From assembly GCA_023392975.1 (NCBI GenBank), contig JAEWNA010000039.1, forward strand, positions 1-14,272: a DNA stretch of 14,272 bases. The letters run 5' to 3'. The first letter of the stretch is position 1, and every line of letters begins with the position of its first letter. Positions 5,943-13,344 of this stretch are shown here, one piece after another. This DNA comes from Pseudomonadota bacterium (lineage in GTDB: Bacteria > Pseudomonadota > Gammaproteobacteria > Xanthomonadales > Xanthomonadaceae). The translations under genes were made by a program, and so were the position numbers. The notes below the pieces were generated by a model that was given only the letters and a program-made list of their open reading frames with translations, ran no database searches and was not told the DNA's origin.

Positions 5943-7895
5943 TCAGCCCGCCAGCAGCCGGTTCATCCGGGCGATGAACGTCGCCGGATCGTCCAGCGTG
6001 CCGGTCTCGGCCAGCATCGCCTGGTCGAACAGCAGGCGGGCGTAGTCGCCGACCAGCGCTTCGTCGCCGGAGGCGGCTTCGAGGCGCTTGAGCAGCGCGT
6101 GGTCGGGGTTGATCTCGAGCACGGGCTTGCCGGCCGGCGCGTCCTGGCCCAGCGACTTCATCAGCTTCTGCATCTGCATCGACATCTCGTATTCGTCGAG
6201 TACGAGGCAGGCGGCGGAATCGACGAGACGGTTGGAGACGCGCACGTCCTTCACCTGTTCGCCGAGCGCGGCCTTGAGCGTGTCGACCAGCGGCGCGGCG
6301 GCCTTCGCGGCCTCCTCGTGCTTGGCCTTGTCCTCGGCGCTGCCCAGCGCGTCGAGGTCGATCTCGCCCTTGGCGACGTTGCGCAGGCGCTTGCCGGCGT
6401 ATTCATGCAGATAGCCGGACATCCAGTCGTCGATGCGCTCGTGCATCAGGATCACCTCGATGCCGCGCGCCTTCAGCGCCTCCAGCTTGGGATGCAGGCG
6501 CGCCGCGTTCCAGCCGTCGGCGGTGAGGTAGTAGATCTCCTCCTGCGCGCCGGCCATGCGGCCGATGTAGTCGTCCAGCGAGACGCGGTCGGTGGCGCCG
6601 GTGCTGCGCGTGGTCGCGAACCGCATCAGCTTGAGCACGCGCTCGCGGTTGCCGCTGTCTTCCGCGATGCCTTCCTTCAGCGTGTTGCCGAACGCCTCCC
6701 AGAACGTGGTGTAGCGTTCGGGCTCCTCGCCCGCGATCTTCTCCAGCAGGTCGAGCGTGCGCTTGACCAGCGCGCCCTTGATGCGCTCGACCTGCTTGCT
6801 GTCCTGCAGCAGTTCGCGGCTGACGTTGAGCGGCAGGTCGTCGGAATCGACCACGCCGCGCACGAAGCGCAGGTAGGCCGGCAGCATCTGCTCGGCGGCG
6901 TCCATGATGAAGACGCGCTTGACGTACAGCTTCAGGCCCTTGCGCTCGTCGCGGCCGGCCTGGAAGTCGAACGGCGCATGCGCCGGCAGGTACAGCAGCG
7001 AGGTGAAGTTCTGGTTGCCCTCGACCCGGTTGTGGGTCCAGGCCAGCGGGTCGTCGAAGTCGTGCGAGAGGTGCTTGTAGAAGCCCTGGTAGTCGTCGTC
7101 CGACAGCTCGTTCTTCGGCCGGGTCCACAGCGCGGCGGCCTGGTTGATCGTCTCCAGCGTCGACGCGGCGGGTTCGGCGTCGTCCTCGGTGGCGGGCGCG
7201 GGCTTCTCCATGCGGATCGGGAAGGCCACGTGGTCGGAATACGTGCGCACCAGCGAGCGCAGCTTCCACGCCTGCGCGTAGTCGCCGGCGTCCTCGCGCA
7301 GGTGCAGGCGGATCGACGTGCCGCGCGGGGTGTCGGCGGGGGCGGGTTCGAGCGTGAACTGGCCGTCGCCGGTCGAACGCCAGGTCCAGGCCTCGGCGCT
7401 GTCGGCGCGGCGGCTGGTGACCTCGACCCGATCGGCGACGATGAACGCCGAGTAGAAGCCGACGCCGAACTGGCCGATCAGCTGCGCATCGACCGGGCCG
7501 CCGTCGGCGAAGCGTTCCAGGAAGCGGCGCGTGCCGGAATGGGCGACCGTGCCGAGGTTGTGCATCAGCTCCTCGCGCGACATGCCGATGCCGTTGTCGC
7601 GCACGGTGACGGTGCCGGCGTCCGCGTCGACCAGCAGGTCGATCGCCAGGTCGGCGGCGCCTTCGCCACCATCGCCCAGCAGCGCGGGGGCCTCGATCGC
7701 CTCGAAGCGCAGCTTCTCGCAGGCGTCGGAGGCGTTGGAGATCAGCTCGCGCAGGAAGATGTCGCGGTTCGAGTACAGCGAATGGATGACCAGTTGCAGC
7801 ACCTGCTGCACGTCGGCCTGGAAGGCATGGGTCTCGGCGGCGTGGGAGGGCTGATGCGCGCCGGTCTCGGGCGCGGCGGGGGTGTCGGTGCTCAT
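5943..7895 (-). CDS. htpG: Molecular chaperone HtpG (bacterial Hsp90)
   Basis: This encodes 650 residues; E. coli HtpG has 624. The start at 7895 is supported by AGGAG eight bases upstream. The N-terminal GHKL ATPase motifs are all present: LRELISNASDACEKLRFEA at about 48-66, with catalytic Glu50 and Asn54; DNGIGM at 100-105; LGTVAHSGT at 114-122; and GQFGVGFYSAF at 141-151. A middle domain and a C-terminal dimerisation domain follow, ending in NRLLAG. The first ~20 residues are a short Pro/Ala-rich extension. HtpG is a cytosolic ATP-driven dimeric chaperone that remodels client proteins under stress. A heat-shock-type promoter lies just upstream, and a strong stem follows the stop. It appears to be transcribed on its own. 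Confidence 0.98.
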   Translation of the reverse strand: MSTDTPAAPETGAHQPSHAAETHAFQADVQQVLQLVIHSLYSNRDIFLRELISNASDACEKLRFEAIEAPALLGDGGEGAADLAIDLLVDADAGTVTVRDNGIGMSREELMHNLGTVAHSGTRRFLERFADGGPVDAQLIGQFGVGFYSAFIVADRVEVTSRRADSAEAWTWRSTGDGQFTLEPAPADTPRGTSIRLHLREDAGDYAQAWKLRSLVRTYSDHVAFPIRMEKPAPATEDDAEPAASTLETINQAAALWTRPKNELSDDDYQGFYKHLSHDFDDPLAWTHNRVEGNQNFTSLLYLPAHAPFDFQAGRDERKGLKLYVKRVFIMDAAEQMLPAYLRFVRGVVDSDDLPLNVSRELLQDSKQVERIKGALVKRTLDLLEKIAGEEPERYTTFWEAFGNTLKEGIAEDSGNRERVLKLMRFATTRSTGATDRVSLDDYIGRMAGAQEEIYYLTADGWNAARLHPKLEALKARGIEVILMHERIDDWMSGYLHEYAGKRLRNVAKGEIDLDALGSAEDKAKHEEAAKAAAPLVDTLKAALGEQVKDVRVSNRLVDSAACLVLDEYEMSMQMQKLMKSLGQDAPAGKPVLEINPDHALLKRLEAASGDEALVGDYARLLFDQAMLAETGTLDDPATFIARMNRLLAG

Positions 7896-7935
7896 CCGAT
7901 GGGCTCCTGGAGGGGGTTGAACGGGGATGCGGTGT

Positions 7936-7963
7936 AAGTAGGCGTCGCAGCTGGCATTTCAAG
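7936..7963 (-). promoter_or_regulatory. Candidate sigma-32 (RpoH) heat-shock promoter of htpG
   Basis: On the minus strand CTTGAAA (7957-7963) matches the sigma-32 -35 consensus exactly. After a 13-base spacer, GCCTACTT (7936-7943) partly matches the -10 consensus CCCCATNT. The predicted start would leave a leader of about 35 bases before the htpG ATG. The spacing fits known RpoH promoters and htpG is a classical RpoH target, which together make the call plausible without experiment. Confidence 0.6.
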
Positions 7964-7996
7964 GGGCGCCGGAGTGTGGCGGGCGTTCTGCGGGCG

Positions 7997-8494
7997 TCAG
8001 GCTCGGCGCGTTCGCCGGATGCCGGACAGCCCGACGCCGATCGCGGCGACCAACAGGTGCCCCCCGATACTTGCCGGGTTCACCAGGTCCCGGAGCGACG
8101 CATCGAACGCGAAGACGGCGATGGCGTCGTCGACCACATGCAGCAGGACGAATAGCACCCCGGCATGCAGCCAGGGCCGGGACGCGATGCCGGTGGCGAA
8201 ACGCCAGTACAGCAGGCCAGAGACTGCGAAATACGCGCACTGCCGGATGAACTTGGCTATCACGACGGTCTCGGCAGGATCGTCGCCGAGGTGCAGCCAC
8301 CATCGCGCCGAGAACCCGAAGCCGAGGCCGACCGCCATGCCTGAGGCATGGATCACGAGTGCCCATGCCGCCACGCGCTTCCACTGGAACGCCGTCGGTG
8401 CCGGCAGGGGCGTGCGGGCGGAGGGGGTGCGGTAGGGATCGTCCAGCACGGGAATTCGAGGCAACCTGGATCGGATGCCGGGTCGGGCCACCAT
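7997..8494 (-). CDS. Predicted four-helix inner-membrane protein of unknown function
   Basis: This encodes 165 residues. A polar, Pro/Arg-rich N-terminus of about 38 residues precedes four hydrophobic segments at about 41-62, 82-104, 108-130 and 142-159. The third contains an unusual polar pair in HVVDDAIAVF (119-128), which could be functional. I recognise no family. The start at 8494 has AAGG four bases upstream and is reasonable. A competing minus-strand frame over the same bases is Arg/Pro-rich and lacks membrane helices, so this frame is preferred. It lies between htpG and the tRNA, 101 bp from htpG, and the heat-shock promoter in that gap makes co-transcription with htpG unlikely to be the main route. 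Confidence 0.65.
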   Translation of the reverse strand: MVARPGIRSRLPRIPVLDDPYRTPSARTPLPAPTAFQWKRVAAWALVIHASGMAVGLGFGFSARWWLHLGDDPAETVVIAKFIRQCAYFAVSGLLYWRFATGIASRPWLHAGVLFVLLHVVDDAIAVFAFDASLRDLVNPASIGGHLLVAAIGVGLSGIRRTRRA

Positions 8495-8548
8495 CGTGCC
8501 TTGCGCGAAGGCCGGGAACCCCGAGCGGAAGACTTCCGGAAAGGAAAA

Positions 8549-8625
8549 TGGCGCGCCTGGAGGGATTCGAACCCCCGACCAACGGCTTCGGAAGCCGCTA
8601 CTCTATCCGGCTGAGCTACAGGCGC
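8549..8625 (-). tRNA. tRNA-Arg, anticodon CCG
   Basis: Read on the minus strand the RNA begins GCGCCTGTAGCTCAG and ends GGTTCGAATCCCTCCAGGCGC-G-CCA. The acceptor stem GCGCCTG/CAGGCGC pairs perfectly, the D-loop GCTCAGCCGGATAGAGT is normal, and the T-loop TTCGAAT is present. The anticodon arm GCGGC-TTCCGAA-GCCGT places CCG at positions 34-36, reading the arginine codon CGG. The 3' CCA is encoded (TGG on the plus strand at 8549-8551). It is divergent from ubiA. A T-rich stretch (ATTTTCCTTTCC) follows the CCA and may help end transcription. Confidence 0.96.
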
Positions 8626-8690
8626 GTGGCGCGCATTGTCCCCGATTCGGGCGGAAGGTGCGAGCCTTCCCGACCCAGACCATTCCCGAG

Positions 8691-9590
8691 ATGAGCCGAA
8701 GTCCCGATCTGCCTGCCGATGTCCCCTTCTGGCGCGAGCGCCTGGGCCAGTACTGGAAACTGGTCCGCGGCGATCGTCCGATCGGCTGGCTGCTGCTGCT
8801 GTGGCCGACCTGGTGGGGGCTGTGGCTGGCTGCCGACGGCGTCCCGCCGGTGTGGACGCTGCTGGTGTTCTCGCTGGGCGTCTGGCTGACCCGCTCGGCC
8901 GGCTGCGTGATCAACGACTACGCCGACCGCTGGCTGGATCCGCTGGTCGAGCGGACGAAGGGGCGCCCGCTGGCGACCGGCGCGGTGCGCGGCCGCGAGG
9001 CGCTGGCGGTGTTCGCGGTGCTGATGCTGGTGGCGTTCGCACTGGTGCTGACGATGAACCGGCTGACGATTGCGATGAGCGTGGTCGGCGTGCTGCTGGC
9101 CGCGACCTATCCCTACCTCAAGCGCCACACCTACCTGCCCCAGGTCTACCTCGGCCTGGCCTTCGGCTGGGGCATCCCGATGGCGTTCGCCGCCATCCGG
9201 GGCGAGGTCCCGCCGATGGCCTGCGTGCTGTACGTCGCCAACATCCTGTGGACCACGGCCTACGACACCTGGTACGCCATGGTCGACCGCGAGGACGATC
9301 TGCGCGCCGGCGCCAAATCCACTGCGATCCTGTTCGGCGACCTCGACCTGGTCGCCCTCGGCATCCTGTATGTGATGTTCTTCGCCGGCCTCTGGCTGGT
9401 CGGCCGCCAGGCCGGGCTCGGCGGGGCGTGGTGGGCCGGACTGGCGGCGGCGGCCGGTTGCGTGCTCTGGCAGTTCGCGATCGCCCGCCGTCGCGACCGA
9501 GCCGCCTGCTTCCGCGCCTTCCTCGCCAACCACTGGGTCGGGATGGCCGTGTTCGCCGGATTGGCCGCGGCCCTCTGGCACCGGAGCTGA
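8691..9590 (+). CDS. ubiA: 4-hydroxybenzoate octaprenyltransferase UbiA
   Basis: This encodes 299 residues, close to the usual ~290. The frame is open back to 8475, but that would run through the tRNA, and homologues begin near the ATG at 8691; a clear Shine-Dalgarno is lacking. The enzyme attaches the polyprenyl chain to 4-hydroxybenzoate in ubiquinone synthesis, in the inner membrane with Mg2+. Both Asp-rich motifs are visible: NDYADRWLD at 75-83 and YDTWYAMVDREDD at 191-203. The N-terminal KLVRGDRPIGWLLLLWPTWW is typical of UbiA, and eight to nine hydrophobic helices can be traced. A 6-bp stem (GGAAGG/CCTTCC, 8653-8670) lies in the short leader. A terminator follows the stop, so it appears monocistronic; no ubiC neighbour is seen. 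Confidence 0.96.
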   Translation: MSRSPDLPADVPFWRERLGQYWKLVRGDRPIGWLLLLWPTWWGLWLAADGVPPVWTLLVFSLGVWLTRSAGCVINDYADRWLDPLVERTKGRPLATGAVRGREALAVFAVLMLVAFALVLTMNRLTIAMSVVGVLLAATYPYLKRHTYLPQVYLGLAFGWGIPMAFAAIRGEVPPMACVLYVANILWTTAYDTWYAMVDREDDLRAGAKSTAILFGDLDLVALGILYVMFFAGLWLVGRQAGLGGAWWAGLAAAAGCVLWQFAIARRRDRAACFRAFLANHWVGMAVFAGLAAALWHRS

Positions 9591-9621
9591 CCGATCCGGC
9601 CGCCTCCACGGCCGATCCCTG

Positions 9622-9679
9622 AAAATCCCCGCGAATCCCGGCCATCATGCTTCCATGACCCTGATTTGGCGGGGTTTTT
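9622..9679. terminator. Intrinsic terminator after ubiA, possibly bidirectional
   Basis: AAAATCCCCGCGAATC (9622-9637) pairs with GATTTGGCGGGGTTTTT (9663-9679) with one mismatch, one wobble and one bulge. The right arm ends in a run of five T, and the left arm starts with four A, so the mirror strand also has a U-tract. The 25-base loop contains a small TCATG/CATGA repeat. It begins 31 bases after the ubiA stop. The loop is long for a terminator, so efficiency is uncertain. Confidence 0.6.
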
Positions 9680-9850
9680 GCATGAATACGTATGCAGGCG
9701 CCTGTTCGCCGGGCAGGCAGGCACTACCATCGCCGCTGCATGCCGGGGACAGGCTGGACCCTGGACGTGCCGGGTACCGCGGCGCCCTCGCTCGACGAGG
9801 CCGATCACGATGGCCCCGCCAACGAATTCCAGTTGCTGTGGAGGGGATCC
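9679..9850 (+). promoter_or_regulatory. Leader/promoter region of the TonB-dependent receptor gene
   Basis: The 171 bases between the ubiA terminator and the receptor start contain no convincing gene. TGCAT (9679-9683) and ATGCA (9692-9696) flank ATACGTAT, an 8-bp palindrome at 9686-9693. Such interrupted palindromes can be operators of LacI- or GntR-type regulators, but no regulator gene is adjacent. A small stem CCTCG/CGAGG lies at 9786-9800. I could not identify a reliable -35/-10 pair. Confidence 0.3.
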
Positions 9851-12541
9851 ATGCAGCCTTTGAAGCGAAACCTGTTGAGCGTGGCGCTGGCTTCGGCCGC
9901 GCTGATGATGGCCGCCGCCGCGCAAGCGCAGACGGCCGACCAGAGCGACACCACCGATGCCGGCGACCTCGACACCATCAAGGTGACCGGCATCCGGCGC
10001 AGCATCGAAGCGTCGACCGACACCAAGAAGGAGTCGACCTCGATCGTCGAGGCGGTCTCCGCCGAAGACATCGGCAAGTTGCCCGACACCTCGATCGCCG
10101 ACTCGATCGCCCGCCTGCCCGGCCTGACCGCGCAGCGCTTCGGCGGCCGTCCGCAGGAGATCAACATCCGCGGCTTCGCCGGCGACTTCTCGACGACCAC
10201 CCTCAACGGTCGCGAGCAGGTCAGCCTGGGCAACAACCGCGGCGTCGAGTTCGACCAGTACCCGTCCGAACTGACCAGCCAGGTGCTGGTGTATAAAACC
10301 ACGAATGCGGAACTTGTCGGCCAAGGCCTGTCCGGCACCGTCGACCTTCGTACCATCCGTCCGCTGGCCTTCGGCAAGCGCGCCTTCGCGGTCAACCTCC
10401 GCGGCGACATGAACAAGGTCGGCAGCGACAAGGAATACGGCGAGCGGTACAGCTTCTCCTACATCGACCAATTCAAGGACAACACCGTCGGCTTGGCGCT
10501 GGGGTACGCCCATCTGAACAACCCGGGGCAGAGCAAGCAGTTCGGCGACACCTGGGGATACGACGGGAATGGCATCTTCGGTGGCGGGAAGCTCTATCAC
10601 CTGGCCGACGACAACCAGCGTGATGGCTTCATGGGTACGCTGGAATTCAAGCCGAATGACCAGTACCACACCGTGCTGGACGTTTTCTACTCGAAGTTCG
10701 ATCGCGAGCAGGACAAGCGAGGCATGGAGTTCGGTGCCGCGTTCAGCGTCACGCCATTGGCCGGCAGCACGCCGCAGCACGCATCCTTCGCCGGGATCAA
10801 CCCCGTCATCCGCAACGACTTCAACGCGACCTACGACAAGCTCTACTCGATCGGCTGGCGCCACGAGCTGCAGCTGAACGACCACTGGAAGGCCAGTGTT
10901 GATGTCAGCGGCTCCAGGGCCGAGCGCAAGGAACGCATCCTCGAAACCTACGCCGGTATCGATCCCGCGCTGCCTCGCGACACGCTCGACATGACGTTGG
11001 ACAGCGACGGCTTCTTCAACCACGACTTTGGCTACGACTATGGCGACCCGAATATCCTCCGCTTGCAGGATGCCGGTGGCTGGGGACAGGACGGCTACAT
11101 CAAGGATTTCAAGGTCAAGGATTCGTTGTCAGCTTTCCGCGTGGATTTCGAGCGGAGTTTCGATGAAGGCTGGTTCAGTAGCCTACGCTTCGGCGGCAAC
11201 ATCACCGACCGTACCAAGAGCCGTGCCTCGAACGAAGCGTTCCTGGATCTGACGGCCTGCCTCGGCGGCGTATCCGCGACCTGCCCGGACGGGATCTCGA
11301 CCGCGATGCCGGCCTCGCTGGCCAATAGCTCTCGCTTCAATGGCTATGGCGTGGGTTCGATCTACGGGTATGACGCGCTCCGCGCCTATCAGGAGCTGTA
11401 CACCCGCCGGATCAACGAAAACAAGGACATCAGCAACAAGAATTGGGAAGTTCACGAGCAGGTCGGCACACTGTATTTCCAAGCCAACATCGATGGGGAT
11501 CTTGGTTCCATTCCCGTCAAGGGCAACGTCGGGATCCAGGCGGTCAACGTCGACCAGAGCTCTACCGGCCTGCAGACTTTCCCGAACAACGCAACCGGTT
11601 TGAAGCTGGATGGCGGCACGAGCTACACCGACTGGTTGCCCAGCCTCAACCTCGTGTTCGAATTCCCGTGGGATCAGAAGGTCCGCTTCGGCGCGAGCCG
11701 CCAGGTTGCCCGCCCCCGCATGGACGACCTGCGCGCGAACGACAATTTCAGTTTCAACCAGAGTCGCCAGGCGCCTGACGGGACCACGGGTACGTGGGAG
11801 CGGAGCAGCGGCAGTCCGACGCTCAAGCCGTGGCTGGCGAATGCATTCGACCTTTCCTACGAGAAGTATTTTGGCGGCAACAGGGGTTATGTCGGCGCCG
11901 CGTACTTCTACAAGGATTTGAAGACCTACATCTACAACCAGGACACGACGTTCGACATCAGCGATTTCAGTGCGCTCTATCCGGCCAGCCAATATCCCGC
12001 GAGTGCGGCGGGCGCCAGCAATGTCGGTTGGTACAGCCGTCCGATCAATGGCGACGGTGGCTCCATCAAGGGCTATGAGCTGACGGCGTCGATTCCGCTG
12101 GATCTTGTCTGGGGGCCCTTGCAGGGCCTCGGCTTCCAGGTGAGCTATTCGGATACCCGCAGCACGATCCACCCGAATGGTCCGGGCACTTCCGAGCCGT
12201 TGCCGGGCCTGTCGAAGTATGTTTCCAGCGCGACGGCATACTACGAACGCTTCGGTTTCTCCGCTCGCGTCAGTCAGCGCCATCGTTCGGCGTTCCAGGG
12301 CGAAGTGCAGGGTTTCGGAGGCGACCGCACCCGTCGCGTTTTCGAAGGTGAAACCGTGACCGACATGCAGTTGGGTTACACGTTCCAGTCGGGCGTACTC
12401 GAGAATCTCTCGGTCTTGTTACAAGTCAACAATCTTGAGAACGAACCGTTCCGCTCGTCCTTCGGCGGCAGCGACCTGCAGCCGCGCGAGTACTTCGAAT
12501 ACGGCCGTACCTATCTGTTCGGTGTGAACTACCGCTTCTAA
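9851..12541 (+). CDS. TonB-dependent outer-membrane receptor, Xanthomonas/Caulobacter type
   Basis: This encodes 896 residues. The ATG at 9851 is preferred over an in-frame upstream ATG at 9692 because GGAGGGG lies just upstream and a signal peptide starts immediately (cleavage after AQA, about residue 26). A TonB-box-like DLDTIKVTGIRR is at 40-50. The plug domain at about 50-170 contains the family hallmarks SIADSIARLPGLTAQRFGGR and INIRGF. The rest is a 22-strand-type barrel ending in YGRTYLFGVNYRF, with the usual C-terminal aromatic. Receptors of this subfamily energise import of larger substrates, often carbohydrates, through TonB/ExbBD. Here no carbohydrate enzymes, halogenase or regulator are adjacent, so the substrate cannot be named. 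The gene is flanked by terminators and appears to stand alone. Confidence 0.94.
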   Translation: MQPLKRNLLSVALASAALMMAAAAQAQTADQSDTTDAGDLDTIKVTGIRRSIEASTDTKKESTSIVEAVSAEDIGKLPDTSIADSIARLPGLTAQRFGGRPQEINIRGFAGDFSTTTLNGREQVSLGNNRGVEFDQYPSELTSQVLVYKTTNAELVGQGLSGTVDLRTIRPLAFGKRAFAVNLRGDMNKVGSDKEYGERYSFSYIDQFKDNTVGLALGYAHLNNPGQSKQFGDTWGYDGNGIFGGGKLYHLADDNQRDGFMGTLEFKPNDQYHTVLDVFYSKFDREQDKRGMEFGAAFSVTPLAGSTPQHASFAGINPVIRNDFNATYDKLYSIGWRHELQLNDHWKASVDVSGSRAERKERILETYAGIDPALPRDTLDMTLDSDGFFNHDFGYDYGDPNILRLQDAGGWGQDGYIKDFKVKDSLSAFRVDFERSFDEGWFSSLRFGGNITDRTKSRASNEAFLDLTACLGGVSATCPDGISTAMPASLANSSRFNGYGVGSIYGYDALRAYQELYTRRINENKDISNKNWEVHEQVGTLYFQANIDGDLGSIPVKGNVGIQAVNVDQSSTGLQTFPNNATGLKLDGGTSYTDWLPSLNLVFEFPWDQKVRFGASRQVARPRMDDLRANDNFSFNQSRQAPDGTTGTWERSSGSPTLKPWLANAFDLSYEKYFGGNRGYVGAAYFYKDLKTYIYNQDTTFDISDFSALYPASQYPASAAGASNVGWYSRPINGDGGSIKGYELTASIPLDLVWGPLQGLGFQVSYSDTRSTIHPNGPGTSEPLPGLSKYVSSATAYYERFGFSARVSQRHRSAFQGEVQGFGGDRTRRVFEGETVTDMQLGYTFQSGVLENLSVLLQVNNLENEPFRSSFGGSDLQPREYFEYGRTYLFGVNYRF

Positions 12542-12570
12542 GCGCGTCACCACTCTCGACAGGCGAGCTT

Positions 12571-12610
12571 GGCCCTCGTCCGGTTCCCCGCCGGACGAGG
12601 GCCTTTTCTT
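12571..12610 (+). terminator. Strong intrinsic terminator of the TonB-dependent receptor gene
   Basis: The 13-bp arms GGCCCTCGTCCGG (12571-12583) and CCGGACGAGGGCC (12591-12603) are perfectly complementary with a 7-base loop, followed by TTTTCTT. It starts 29 bases after the receptor stop. All features of a rho-independent terminator are present. Confidence 0.93.
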
Positions 12611-12892
12611 TGTGCGATCGACGCACTGCGTGGAAACAGTGGCACGGCGCGCTCCCGCGCGCCGGCGTTCAAGGCGCACGTCCTCGGCATGCATGCGTGC
12701 AATCCGAATCGATTCCGCGAAATCGATTGACTTAGAAAATGACGACCATGCCGAAAGGAACGGCGAATGCGATTCACCCTGCCCGCTCTCACTGGCTGAT
12801 GCGCATGATCGCTTGACATCACATCGAATCTGAAAAGAGACTCAAATCACGATTTGCAGTCGGTTCGGGTCCATTCCACAGGGGGAATGCCG
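12611..12892. promoter_or_regulatory. Intergenic region with paired AATCGATT palindromes and a possible promoter
   Basis: No gene is supported in this 282-base stretch. Two copies of the palindrome AATCGATT lie at 12707-12714 and 12721-12728, 14 bp apart start to start; the first extends to GAATCGATTC. A perfect -35 hexamer TTGACA is at 12813-12818, but the bases 17-18 further on (AGAGAC/GAGACT) are a poor -10. An extended leader of about 50 bases would then precede the next gene. The paired palindromes look operator-like; regulation is inferred only. Confidence 0.35.
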
Positions 12893-13267
12893 ATGGCCAG
12901 GGAAGGTGTCATTGCCGTGGCGGCATGTGTGATCGCGTCGACCGCACTGCTCCCCGCATCCGCTGCACTCGCCCACGGCGGCGGGCTCGACAAATACGGC
13001 TGCCATCACGATCGCAAGCACGGCGGCTATCACTGCCATCGCGGTAGCGGCGCGACCGCGCCGCTAGACGACACCGCATCACGCACCGACCTTTCCCCTC
13101 GCACGCAGCCGCGCGTCAGCCCGCGGACATCCCCGTCACGCCCATTCGCAAATTGCGCCGAAGCGCGCGCCGCCGGCGCTGCGCCCGTGCGTCGCGGAGA
13201 GCCGGGTTATGGGCCGCATCTGGATCGCGATGGGGATGGGGTGGGGTGCGAGTTGAGACGGAGGTAA
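12893..13267 (+). CDS. Secreted YHYH-like and Excalibur calcium-binding domain protein
   Basis: This encodes 124 residues from the ATG at 12893, chosen because AGGGGG lies seven bases upstream and a signal peptide follows; in-frame ATGs at 12854 and 12887 are alternatives. Residues 1-27 form a signal peptide cleaved after ALA. Immediately after is a Cys/His cluster HGGGLDKYGCHHDRKHGGYH with C37, H38, H39, H43, H47, C48 and H49, resembling the YHYH domain and able to bind metal. A Ser/Pro/Arg linker (about 52-82) leads to an Excalibur motif: FANCAEARAAGAAPVRRGEP at 85-104 and DRDGDGVGCE at 111-120, with a calcium-loop DxDxDG and the paired cysteines C88 and C119. It is probably periplasmic or extracellular. 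The physiological role is unknown. It is preceded by a terminator, so it has its own promoter. Confidence 0.85.
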   Translation: MAREGVIAVAACVIASTALLPASAALAHGGGLDKYGCHHDRKHGGYHCHRGSGATAPLDDTASRTDLSPRTQPRVSPRTSPSRPFANCAEARAAGAAPVRRGEPGYGPHLDRDGDGVGCELRRR

Positions 13268-13344
13268 CCAAAAAAATAATTGGTGCGTCGATCAAAAGCA
13301 CTCTGATTCGAATAGCAAGATTATTTAAATTCAGGAGAATTGTA

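Noticed and set aside
6099..7937. A 612-codon plus-strand open frame antisense to htpG
   Set aside because: It mirrors the GC-rich codon positions of htpG, and its composition (Val/Gln/Arg/Gly-rich) is typical of an antisense shadow.
8549..8625. tRNA-Arg as an integration site of a genomic island
   Set aside because: No integrase is nearby, and no repeat of the tRNA 3' end was found in the window. The 8-base GATTCGAA match at about 13304 is too short to count.
9260..11023. A 587-codon minus-strand frame antisense to ubiA and the TonB receptor
   Set aside because: It spans two well-supported plus-strand genes and a terminator and has no recognisable features.
12612..12833. A 73-codon plus-strand frame between the receptor terminator and the calcium-binding protein
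   Set aside because: It begins in the terminator tail, lacks a ribosome-binding site and has no protein-like features.
13268..13290. ACCAA/TTGGT inverted repeat around an A-run after the calcium-binding protein gene, considered as a terminator
   Set aside because: The stem is only 5 bp and AT-rich, with no T-run on the plus strand; it is too weak to call.
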